From an uncultured Oscillospiraceae bacterium (GTDB lineage Bacteria; Bacillota_A; Clostridia; Oscillospirales; Oscillospiraceae): a stretch of DNA of 6,290 nt. The notes beneath the pieces are model-generated. The model had not been told where the DNA came from and searched no databases. It saw only the letters and a list, made by a program, of their open reading frames with translations. The stretch is from the NCBI GenBank assembly GCA_900757695.1, contig CAAEOU010000160.1:1-6290 (forward strand). Reading direction: 5' to 3'. The position numbers and the translations under genes were made by a program. Below, one piece after another: positions 1-5,272 of the stretch; within the stretch, counting starts at the first letter, position 1, and the number at the start of each line of letters is the position of its first letter.

Positions 1-518
1 AGTGCGGCGGCCAGATCCTCATGGGTCACATGGAGCTCCGGCGTGTCCGGGTGGTTCAGCAGCAGATTGGCAAGGCGTTTGTCCGCTGACTGAAAGCTCA
101 TGGTGTCCACATGGCCGCTGAGCAGGCGCACGGTGCGGGCCAGATAGGTGATCATGGCGGAGGCCAGCTCCGGGTGCTGAGAAAACAGGTGATCCACGGT
201 ATCGTGGCTCAGACGGACGATGGTGCAGTCGGCGGCAGCTTCCGCCGTGGAGACCCGGGGCATTCCGTCGAAGAAGGACGCCTCGCCAAAGATACTGCTG
301 GGGCCGTAGGTGGTGAGCAGACGTTCTTCCCCCGCGTCGGAGGTAATAAGCGTTCGAACCGCCCCGGAGCGCAGACAGTACAGGTGAGTGGGTTCCTGAC
401 CCTGTAAATAGATGATCTGCCCTTTTGCATAGGAAACGGGATGCCCTGCCGCAAAGAACGGCGCAAAAAGCGTGTGGGGGAGGCCGGATTCCGGGGACGA
501 AAAGCTGTCGTAGTACAT
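1..518 (-). CDS. Crp/Fnr-family transcriptional regulator (3' end cut by window edge)
   Basis: The minus-strand frame opens at ATG 518-516 and runs without a stop off the left edge, giving 172 complete codons of a protein that is usually about 220-230 residues. Residues 18-115 or so read as a cyclic-nucleotide-binding beta-roll: GQIIYLQGQEPTHLYCLRSG (33-52) followed by the phosphate-binding-cassette-like FGEASFFDGMPR (77-88). Next comes a long dimerisation helix (about 106-140). The start of the winged-helix DNA-binding domain follows (SADKRLANLLL, 144-154; VTHEDLAAA, 164-172). The recognition helix lies outside the window. Gly78, Glu79 and Arg88 of the cassette are kept, but the residue after the Arg is Val where cAMP-binding CRP has Ser, so the ligand is unknown. 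Only two cysteines are seen (48 and 98) and there is no N-terminal cluster, which argues against an Fnr-type oxygen sensor. The start is supported by an AAAAAGGCGG ribosome binding site (minus strand, about 533-524). It is divergent from leuCDB, with a palindrome between them, suggesting it controls both. Confidence 0.9.
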   Translation of the reverse strand, partial: MYYDSFSSPESGLPHTLFAPFFAAGHPVSYAKGQIIYLQGQEPTHLYCLRSGAVRTLITSDAGEERLLTTYGPSSIFGEASFFDGMPRVSTAEAAADCTIVRLSHDTVDHLFSQHPELASAMITYLARTVRLLSGHVDTMSFQSADKRLANLLLNHPDTPELHVTHEDLAAA

Positions 519-545
519 AAAAACCGCCTTTTTCAAGTTTCTTTT

Positions 546-567
546 TTACATTGTAACATGTGTTACA
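546..567. promoter_or_regulatory. Composite palindrome, probable Crp/Fnr-type operator
   Basis: Bases 552-567 read TGTAAC-ATGT-GTTACA, a perfect 6+4+6 inverted repeat. This is the size and shape of a Crp/Fnr-family dimer site. The left arm is shared with a second perfect palindrome, TTACA-T-TGTAA (546-556), so three TTACA/TGTAA elements lie in 22 bp. The site overlaps the -10 region of the minus-strand regulator gene. Its centre (between 559 and 560) is about 41.5 bp upstream of the predicted leuC start point, the classic class II activator position. That the neighbouring regulator binds it is inference from position and family. Confidence 0.65.
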
Positions 568-579
568 TTCTTTCTGCAA
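550..579 (-). promoter_or_regulatory. Predicted promoter of the Crp/Fnr-type gene
   Basis: Reading the minus strand, a TACAAT -10 box (555-550, five of six consensus) lies 18 bp downstream of a weak TTGCAG -35 (579-574). The expected start near 543 gives a leader of about 25 bases with a ribosome binding site. The spacer and -10 box are covered by the palindrome at 552-567, so a bound regulator would block this promoter. The -35 is poor (three of six), which fits a weakly expressed or regulated gene. Confidence 0.5.
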
Positions 580-585
580 GACCTG

Positions 586-594
586 TGTCATAAT
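586..594 (+). promoter_or_regulatory. Predicted extended -10 promoter of leuCDB
   Basis: TGTCATAAT is an extended -10 element (TGn followed by CATAAT, five of six consensus). No good -35 box lies 16-18 bp upstream; the palindrome occupies that area. An extended -10 without a -35, plus a dimer site centred at -41.5 if the start is near 601, is what an activator-dependent promoter looks like. The leader before leuC would be about 52 bases. I see no T-box motif or leader peptide in it. Confidence 0.55.
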
Positions 595-603
595 AAAGCC
601 AAG

Positions 604-629
604 AAAAAAACAGGCAGCCGGGGGCTGCC
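604..629 (-). terminator. Hairpin in leuC leader; terminator-like on the minus strand
   Basis: GGCAGCC (613-619) and GGCTGCC (623-629) form a perfect 7-bp GC-rich stem with a GGG loop. On the minus strand the stem is followed, after TG, by seven T's (complement of 610-604), the form of an intrinsic terminator. On the plus strand no T run follows, so it should not stop leuC transcription; it would be a hairpin close to the mRNA 5' end. No minus-strand gene lies upstream to need a terminator. It may instead stop antisense transcripts from leuC before they reach the regulator promoter, or stabilise the leu mRNA. Confidence 0.45.
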
Positions 630-637
630 GAATCATT

Positions 638-645
638 AAAGGAGG
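638..645 (+). promoter_or_regulatory. Ribosome binding site that fixes the leuC start
   Basis: AAAGGAGG ends 7 bases before ATG 653. The frame is open further upstream to an ATG at 558-562 (A at 560), but that codon lies inside the operator palindrome, upstream of the predicted transcription start, and has no ribosome binding site. The start at 653 is therefore preferred over in-frame ATGs at 560, 659 and 665. Confidence 0.85.
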
Positions 646-652
646 AATTACG

Positions 653-1912
653 ATGGGAATGACCATGACACAAAAAATCCTGGCAGCCCATGCCGGGAAA
701 GAATCCGTTGCCGCAGGCGAGCTGATCGAGGCAAAGCTGGATCTGGTACTGGGCAACGATGTAACCACTCCCGTTGCGATCACGGAGTTTGAGAATGCGG
801 GCTTTACCAAGGTCTTTGACAAGGACAAAATTGCCATTGTGCTGGATCACTTTACGCCATGTAAGGATATCAACGCCGCAAAGCTGAGCCTTCAGGCCAG
901 AACCTTCGCCAAGAAGCACAACATCACCAACTTTTTCGATGTGGGCACCATGGGCATTGAGCATGCGCTTTTGCCGGAAAAGGGTCTGATCGCAGCAGGC
1001 GAATGCTGCATCGGCGCAGATTCCCATACCTGTACCTATGGCGCACTGGGTGCGTTCTCCACAGGCATCGGCTCTACGGATATGTGCGCCGGTATGGCCT
1101 CCGGCCGTGCATGGTTCAAGGTTCCTGCGGCCATCCAGTTCTATCTCACCGGAGAGCTCCAGCCTTGGGTATCCGGCAAGGACGTGATCCTGCACATCAT
1201 CGGCATGATCGGCGTGGACGGCGCACTCTATAAGTCCATGGAGTTTGCAGGGCCCGGTGTGGCATCCCTTTCCATGGATGACCGCTTTACCATTGCCAAC
1301 ATGGCCATTGAAGCCGGCGCAAAGAACGGCATTTTCCCGGTGGACGAAAAGACCGAGGAATATATGAAGGGCCGGGTCAACCGCCCCTATACTGCCTATG
1401 CGGCGGACGAGGATGCCGAGTACGAGCAGGTCATCCACATCGACCTCTCCAAGATCGAGCCCACGGTTTCTCTGCCCCATCTGCCCAGCAACACCAAGAC
1501 GGTGAAGGAAGTGGCCGGTATGGACATTCAGCAGTGCGTGATTGGCTCCTGCACCAATGGACGGATCTCCGATCTGCGGATCGCTGCCAAGGTCATGGAG
1601 GGCAAGAAGGTGGCGGAGGGTGTTCGCTGCATTGTGATCCCCGCAACGCAGGAGGTCTATATGCAGGCACTGAAGGAGGGCCTTATCGAGACCTTTATCA
1701 CCGCCGGTGCCGTGGTTTCTACGCCCACCTGCGGCCCCTGTCTGGGCGGCCATATGGGCGTGCTCTACGCCGGGGAGCGGGCAATTTCCACCACCAACCG
1801 GAACTTTGTGGGACGCATGGGCCATGTCAAGAGCGAGGTGGTGCTGGCTTCCCCTGCGGTAGCGGCGGCTTCTGCGGTGAAGGGCACCATCTGCACCCCG
1901 GACGACATTTGA
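653..1912 (+). CDS. leuC: 3-isopropylmalate dehydratase large subunit
   Basis: This is the large, iron-sulfur subunit of isopropylmalate isomerase, which moves the hydroxyl of 2-isopropylmalate to give 3-isopropylmalate, the second step of leucine synthesis; it acts in the cytoplasm as a dimer with LeuD. The 419-residue protein matches the shorter LeuC/homoaconitase-type class used with a small LeuD (the E. coli type is about 466). Motifs in order: DHFTPC (65-70), the conserved [13 protein letters not shown] (121-133), and three 4Fe-4S ligands at Cys300 (GSCTNGR), Cys360 and Cys363 (TCGPC), in the C-X59-C-X2-C spacing expected of the aconitase family. All key residues are present, so it should be active. 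It is the first gene of the operon; leuD starts 16 bases downstream. leuA, which makes the substrate, is not in the window. The cluster is oxygen-sensitive in this family, fitting an anaerobe. Confidence 0.97.
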   Translation: MGMTMTQKILAAHAGKESVAAGELIEAKLDLVLGNDVTTPVAITEFENAGFTKVFDKDKIAIVLDHFTPCKDINAAKLSLQARTFAKKHNITNFFDVGTMGIEHALLPEKGLIAAGECCIGADSHTCTYGALGAFSTGIGSTDMCAGMASGRAWFKVPAAIQFYLTGELQPWVSGKDVILHIIGMIGVDGALYKSMEFAGPGVASLSMDDRFTIANMAIEAGAKNGIFPVDEKTEEYMKGRVNRPYTAYAADEDAEYEQVIHIDLSKIEPTVSLPHLPSNTKTVKEVAGMDIQQCVIGSCTNGRISDLRIAAKVMEGKKVAEGVRCIVIPATQEVYMQALKEGLIETFITAGAVVSTPTCGPCLGGHMGVLYAGERAISTTNRNFVGRMGHVKSEVVLASPAVAAASAVKGTICTPDDI

Positions 1913-1928
1913 GAAAGGAGCGATTTAC

Positions 1929-2426
1929 ATGAAAATTACCGGTAATGTACATAAGTATGGCTCCAACGTGGATACGGATGTAATCATCCCGGCACGTTAC
2001 CTCAATGAGCCTGACCACAAGGCGCTGGCTTCCCACTGCATGGAGGACATCGATGCGGAGTTTGCCGGGAGAGTTCAGCCCGGCGACATTATGGTGGCGG
2101 ATTGGAACTTTGGCTGCGGCTCATCTCGAGAGCATGCACCCATTGCCATCAAGGCCAGCGGCATTTCCGTGGTGATCGCTTCCAGCTTCGCCCGGATTTT
2201 CTACCGGAACTGCATCAACATCGGCCTGCCCATTATGGAGTGCCCCGAAGCGGCTCAGGGCATCGAGGCGGGCGACAAGGTATCTGTTGATTTCGAGACC
2301 GGCGAGATCGTCAATGAGACCAAGGGGCAGACCTATCATGCCGCCGCATTCCCGCCCTTTATTCAGGGCATTATTGAAGCGGGCGGTCTGCTGAAATCCC
2401 TGAAGGCCCGGGGCCTGGCGGAATAA
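1929..2426 (+). CDS. leuD: 3-isopropylmalate dehydratase small subunit
   Basis: This is the small 'swivel-domain' subunit that completes the LeuC active site in isopropylmalate isomerase. The 165-residue length is usual for the small LeuD class (about 160-170), matching the compact LeuC upstream. Visible motifs are [13 protein letters not shown] (13-25) near the N-terminus and [10 protein letters not shown] (62-71), the substrate-recognition and active-site loop of this family. [15 protein letters not shown], typical of the swivel fold, follows. The start is set by GAAAGGAG (1913-1920), 8 bases before the ATG and directly after the leuC stop. The 16-bp gap, with no room for a promoter or terminator, means it is co-transcribed and probably made in step with LeuC. 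Homoaconitase small subunits look similar, but the downstream leuB supports the leucine role. Confidence 0.97.
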   Translation: MKITGNVHKYGSNVDTDVIIPARYLNEPDHKALASHCMEDIDAEFAGRVQPGDIMVADWNFGCGSSREHAPIAIKASGISVVIASSFARIFYRNCINIGLPIMECPEAAQGIEAGDKVSVDFETGEIVNETKGQTYHAAAFPPFIQGIIEAGGLLKSLKARGLAE

Positions 2427-2441
2427 GGAGGAAAGTGGATT

Positions 2442-3515
2442 ATGGATTATAAAATTGCGCTGATTCGGGGCGATGGCATTGGCCCCGAGGTAGTTGGCGA
2501 GGCCGTAAAGGTCCTCAATAAAATCGGTGAGAAGTTTGGGCACACCTTTACCTATACCGATGTGCTGCTGGGCGGCTGCGCCATTGATGCCTGCGGCAAG
2601 CCCTTCCCGGATGACACCGAGGAAAAGTGCAAGGCCTGCGATGCGGTGCTGCTGGGTGCCGTGGGCGGCCCCAAGTGGGATTCCTGCCCGGCGGATATCC
2701 GCCCGGAGAAGGGCCTGCTGGCCATTCGGAAGGCGCTGGGGCTCTATGCCAACCTGCGCCCCGCCACCCTGCGTCCCGCACTGGCCGATGCCTCTCCGCT
2801 GAAGAAGGAGACGGTGGATAAGGGCATCGATCTGATGATGGTGCGGGAGCTTACCGGCGGTATCTACTTTGGTAAGCGTGACCGGTATGAGACCGAGGAT
2901 CGGGGCACGGAGTGCACGGATCTGATGGCTTACTCCGAAAAGGAGATCGAGCGCATTGGCCGCAGGGCCTTTGAGCTGGCACGGCTCCGCCGGAAGAAGG
3001 TCACCTCTGTGGACAAGGCCAATGTGCTGGAGACCAGCCGCCTGTGGCGGAGCGTCATGCACAAGCTGGCAGAGGAGTACAGCGATGTGGAGTATTCCGA
3101 CATGCTGGTGGACAACACCGCCATGCAGATCGTCCGGGATCCCAGCCAGTTTGACGTCGTCGTCACCGAGAACATGTTCGGTGACATCCTCTCGGATGAG
3201 GCCTCTATGGTCACGGGCTCCATTGGCCTGCTGCCCTCCGCCTCCATCGGTGATACGGCCCCCGGCCTCTATGAGCCCATCCATGGCTCGGCCCCGGATA
3301 TTGCCGGACAGAACAAGGCAAACCCCATTGCCACCATCCTGTCCGTTGCCATGATGATGCGCTATTCCTTCCAGCTGCCGGATGAGGCGGATGCCATCGA
3401 GAAGGCTGTAGACGCAGTGCTGGCAGAGGGCTGGCACACGGCGGACATTGCCGGAGAAGGGGAGCCCATCGGCACGGTAGAGATGGGCAAGCTGATCTGC
3501 GATCATATTGGATAA
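2442..3515 (+). CDS. leuB: 3-isopropylmalate dehydrogenase
   Basis: This enzyme oxidises and decarboxylates 3-isopropylmalate with NAD+ to 2-oxoisocaproate, the third step of leucine synthesis; family members are cytoplasmic, Mg2+/Mn2+-dependent homodimers. At 357 residues it is full length. Seen in order: RGDGIGPE (9-16), GAVGGPKW (72-79), substrate arginines Arg96, Arg106 and Arg135, [10 protein letters not shown] with Tyr142 (135-144), SVDKANVLE with catalytic Lys192 (189-197), metal-binding Asp224 (VDNTAMQ), Asp248 and Asp252 ([13 protein letters not shown]), and the NAD-type loop [15 protein letters not shown] (281-295) with Asp286, which argues for NAD rather than [14 protein letters not shown] and the short length favour LeuB over isocitrate or tartrate dehydrogenase. 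Its ribosome binding site TAAGGAGG (2424-2431) overlaps the leuD stop codon, so translation may be linked to that of leuD. It is the last gene before a strong terminator. Confidence 0.97.
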   Translation: MDYKIALIRGDGIGPEVVGEAVKVLNKIGEKFGHTFTYTDVLLGGCAIDACGKPFPDDTEEKCKACDAVLLGAVGGPKWDSCPADIRPEKGLLAIRKALGLYANLRPATLRPALADASPLKKETVDKGIDLMMVRELTGGIYFGKRDRYETEDRGTECTDLMAYSEKEIERIGRRAFELARLRRKKVTSVDKANVLETSRLWRSVMHKLAEEYSDVEYSDMLVDNTAMQIVRDPSQFDVVVTENMFGDILSDEASMVTGSIGLLPSASIGDTAPGLYEPIHGSAPDIAGQNKANPIATILSVAMMMRYSFQLPDEADAIEKAVDAVLAEGWHTADIAGEGEPIGTVEMGKLICDHIG

Positions 3516-3545
3516 AAGCGGCGAGAGAATCCTTACGGTATACTT

Positions 3546-3586
3546 TGGTTCCCATGCAAGTTATGCTTGTATGGGAACCATTTTTC
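3546..3586 (+). terminator. Intrinsic terminator of leuCDB
   Basis: TGGTTCCCAT (3546-3555) pairs perfectly with ATGGGAACCA (3571-3580). The stem continues inward through GCAAG/CTTGT (one G-U pair) to a TTATG loop, giving about 15 bp. TTTTTC follows at once on the plus strand. It lies 30 bases after the leuB stop. On the minus strand the stem is followed by AAAGTA, so it acts in one direction only. Confidence 0.92.
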
Positions 3587-3756
3587 TTGTGCAGCATATA
3601 TTGCAGAAACGTGAAAAACAGAGGAAATGTGAAAGATAACTTGCAGACTATGAGGGGCAGAAATGAAATTTATTGAATCGCTGTTGCAAAAATAGATAAT
3701 TATGACCGGAATTAATCGTATTTTTGCATGAAAACAGAAAAATTGACGAAATAGAC
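3587..3756. other. AT-rich non-coding spacer before the aminotransferase promoter
   Basis: No frame of useful length with a ribosome binding site is found on either strand; the only plus-strand ATG with a fair context (3650) stops after eight codons. No T-box or purine-riboswitch core is recognisable. The base composition is much more AT-rich than the genes. The one pattern seen is TTGCA repeated at 3601, 3641, 3684 and 3724, roughly every 40 bases. The stretch is otherwise unexplained. Confidence 0.6.
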
Positions 3757-3785
3757 TTGCGTTTTTCAGGGGACTGCACTATAAT
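3757..3785 (+). promoter_or_regulatory. Sigma-A-type promoter of the aminotransferase gene
   Basis: A TTGCGT -35 box (3757-3762) and a perfect TATAAT -10 box (3780-3785) are separated by exactly 17 bp. Transcription would start near 3792, leaving a leader of about 50 bases that ends in the ribosome binding site AAAGGAG (3826-3832). The -10 box sits at the centre of an 11-bp palindrome, ACTATAATAGT (3778-3788). Confidence 0.8.
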
Positions 3786-3841
3786 AGTCGCCAGAAACAA
3801 ACGTATGTGACATTTGAATCGAGATAAAGGAGCGTATTTGA

Positions 3842-5041
3842 ATGAAACCTCTGTCCACTCTTGCAGAAGCAGTACATGCATCCTCTACCATGGCCATTGA
3901 CTCCATGTATAAGAATATGAAGGCACAGGGCATTGATGTGGTGGGCTTTGGCGCAGGTGAGCCGGATTTCCCCACCCCGGATAATATCAAAGAGGCCTGC
4001 ATCCGTGCGCTGGCAGAGAATAAGACCAAGTATACTGCCGCTTCGGGTATCATTGAGCTGAAAAAGGCTGTCTGTCATCGGATGGAGGAGGATTGCGGTG
4101 TTCACTATGAGCCCAATCAGGTGGTCATTGCCTCCGGCGCCAAGCACATTGTCTACCTCGCTGTCCGGGCGCTGGTGAATCCCGGCGATGAGGTAGTGAT
4201 CCCCGGCCCCTACTGGGTCAGCTACAGCGAGATCGTGCGCATGTGCGGCGGCACGCCTGTCATTGCCCACACCCGGGAGGAGGATGCCTTTAAGCTGACC
4301 CCGGAAGAGCTGGATGCGGCAATTACCGAGAATACCAAGTGCGTGATGTTCAACAGTCCCTCCAATCCCACGGGCATGATGTATACCCGGCAGGAGCTTC
4401 AGGAGCTGGCAGAGGTCTGCGTGCGCAGAGATGTCTATATTCTGGCGGATGAAATTTACTATAAGCTGGTCTATGATGGCCGGGAGTTCGTATCCGTTGC
4501 CTCTCTGGGGGAGGATGTGAAGGAGCGCACCATTCTTATCAACGGTGTTTCCAAATCCTACGCCATGACCGGCTGGCGCATCGGCTATTCCCTTGGGCCG
4601 GAGCATATTACCAAGGTCATGAGCAACTATGTGAGCCATTCCACCGCAGCACCTTCTACACTGTCCCAGTGGGCGGCGGTGGAGGCCCTCAATGGCCCGC
4701 AGGATACCGTGGAGACCATGCGGCAGGCCTTTGAGCAGCGCCGGAACTACATGGTGGAGCGGGTCAACAGCATGGAGCTGGTGAGCTGCCTGAAGCCCGA
4801 GGGGGCGTTCTATATCATGATGAACATCCGCAAGGTCCTCGGAAAGAAGATCGGCGGCGTGGTCATCGACAATTGTGATACCTTTGCATCCCAGCTCCTT
4901 GAAAAGGGGCTTGTGGCTGTGGTGCCCGGCAGCGGCTTTGAGGCACCGGATTTTGTCCGCTGGAGTTATGCCACCTCCATGGAAAATATCAAGGAGGGCA
5001 TGGATCGTCTGGAGAAATTCCTGGGTGCTCTGGAGGATTGA
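3842..5041 (+). CDS. Class I PLP-dependent aminotransferase, aspartate-aminotransferase-like
   Basis: This 399-residue cytoplasmic enzyme of the fold-type I family, Bacillus/Thermus AspB-like branch, probably exchanges the amino group between aspartate and 2-oxoglutarate. Motifs in order: FGAGEPDFPTP (36-46), KYTAASGI (63-70), SGAKH with Lys101 (98-102), PGPYWVSY (121-128), NSPSNPTG with Asn175 (171-178), DEIYY with Asp203 and Tyr206, the PLP lysine Lys238 in SKSYAMTGWRIGY (237-249), and VVPGSGF...FVRWSYA with the carboxylate-binding Arg373. Lys101 aligns with the lysine that recognises the distal carboxylate of acidic substrates in Thermus aspartate aminotransferase, supporting an acidic substrate. 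Other members of this branch act on aromatic amino acids, prephenate or branched-chain substrates, so the exact specificity is not settled. The start is set by AAAGGAG 9 bases upstream. It has its own promoter and is flanked by terminators, so it is probably transcribed alone and not with leuCDB. Confidence 0.9.
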   Translation: MKPLSTLAEAVHASSTMAIDSMYKNMKAQGIDVVGFGAGEPDFPTPDNIKEACIRALAENKTKYTAASGIIELKKAVCHRMEEDCGVHYEPNQVVIASGAKHIVYLAVRALVNPGDEVVIPGPYWVSYSEIVRMCGGTPVIAHTREEDAFKLTPEELDAAITENTKCVMFNSPSNPTGMMYTRQELQELAEVCVRRDVYILADEIYYKLVYDGREFVSVASLGEDVKERTILINGVSKSYAMTGWRIGYSLGPEHITKVMSNYVSHSTAAPSTLSQWAAVEALNGPQDTVETMRQAFEQRRNYMVERVNSMELVSCLKPEGAFYIMMNIRKVLGKKIGGVVIDNCDTFASQLLEKGLVAVVPGSGFEAPDFVRWSYATSMENIKEGMDRLEKFLGALED

Positions 5042-5093
5042 GCGGAGAACGGCATGTTCCGGTGATTTTATAGAGAAAAAACGCCAGAAGGGC

Positions 5094-5122
5094 TGGAAAT
5101 ACCAGAGGAAATACGTTATAAT
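5094..5122 (+). promoter_or_regulatory. Candidate purB promoter inside the upstream terminator
   Basis: TGGAAA (5094-5099, four of six consensus) and a perfect TATAAT (5117-5122) are spaced by 17 bp. The -10 box overlaps the first bases of the hairpin at 5120-5149. A start near 5129 would leave out most of the 5' arm of the hairpin, so the new transcript could not form the terminator. The TATAAT might be chance in an AT-rich stem foot, but no better promoter is seen before purB. Confidence 0.5.
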
Positions 5123-5152
5123 ATGCACGGACTTTTGTCCGTGCATATTTTT
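5120..5152 (+). terminator. Intrinsic terminator of the aminotransferase gene
   Basis: AATATGCACGGAC (5120-5132) and GTCCGTGCATATT (5137-5149) form a perfect 13-bp stem with a TTTT loop, and the T run 5148-5152 ends it. It lies about 80 bases past the aminotransferase stop. The last stem pairs use part of the T run, and a G follows after five T's, so termination may be incomplete, with some read-through to purB. Confidence 0.82.
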
Positions 5153-5263
5153 GCGCCCAAAAGCGCCAGTCCGGGCAGGGGCCTGTGCCCTTGCCTTGTA
5201 TATTTTTGGGCGGCGCTCTGCACCGCAGAAAACAAGCTGAAAATTTCGGCGCAGAAGTGCGCC
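5153..5263 (+). promoter_or_regulatory. Structured leader upstream of purB (function unknown)
   Basis: Three foldable elements are seen. CGCCCAAAA (5154-5162) is complementary to TTTTGGGCG (5204-5212) over 9 bp. Within that, GGCAGGGGC (5174-5182) and GCCCTTGCC (5187-5195) form a 9-bp hairpin with one G-U pair and a CTGT loop, followed by a T-rich stretch (5196-5207). Alternatively, AGCGCC (5162-5167) can pair with GGCGCT (5212-5217), which would compete with the outer stem. A third hairpin, GGCGCA-GAAG-TGCGCC (5248-5263), ends three bases before the purB ribosome binding site. I recognise no known riboswitch class; the purine-riboswitch core is absent. It may be an attenuator-like leader or simply a GC-rich spacer. 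Confidence 0.35.
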
Positions 5264-5266
5264 TTG

Positions 5267-5272
5267 AAAGGA
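5267..5272 (+). promoter_or_regulatory. Unusually placed ribosome binding site of purB
   Basis: AAAGGA overlaps the A of the only nearby ATG (5272), leaving no spacing between the site and that start. Correct spacing (8 bases) would put the start at 5281, where the in-frame codon is ATC. No other purine-rich site lies a suitable distance upstream of 5272; the weak AGAAG at 5253-5257 lies partly in a hairpin loop. Confidence 0.5.

Noticed and set aside
560..652. An in-frame ATG at 560 that would lengthen LeuC by 31 residues
   Set aside because: It lies in the operator palindrome, upstream of the predicted transcription start and without a ribosome binding site; the added residues are unlike LeuC, and AAAGGAGG sits 7 bases before ATG 653.
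519..652. T-box, leucine leader peptide or other attenuator ahead of leuC
   Set aside because: The leader is only about 52 bases; no T-box consensus, no run of Leu codons and no plus-strand T tract after the hairpin are present.
19..837. Other minus-strand frames over the left end, crossing the divergent region into leuC
   Set aside because: A different frame (from 518) reads as a continuous Crp/Fnr protein, and these frames cross the operator and leuC start.
563..1825. Long minus-strand open frame opposite leuC
   Set aside because: It is antisense to a clear leuC, and its His/Gly/Cys-rich translation has no recognisable domain. Biased codon use in GC-rich genes produces such open frames.
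2121..3506. Long minus-strand open frame opposite leuD and leuB
   Set aside because: It spans two well-supported genes on the other strand, and no family motif is seen in its translation.
3743..3748. TTGACG as a -35 box for the aminotransferase
   Set aside because: No -10 box lies 16-18 bp downstream, whereas TTGCGT is exactly 17 bp from TATAAT.
5084..5105. Short alternating stems CCAG/CTGG/CCAG after the aminotransferase stop
   Set aside because: The stems are only 4 bp and fall within the range expected by chance.
3779..5146. Long minus-strand open frame opposite the aminotransferase
   Set aside because: It is antisense to an intact aminotransferase, begins near the terminator hairpin and has no recognisable domain.
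4875..5240. Plus-strand frame overlapping the aminotransferase end and crossing the terminator
   Set aside because: It overlaps the aminotransferase C-terminus out of frame, has no ribosome binding site and runs through a terminator.
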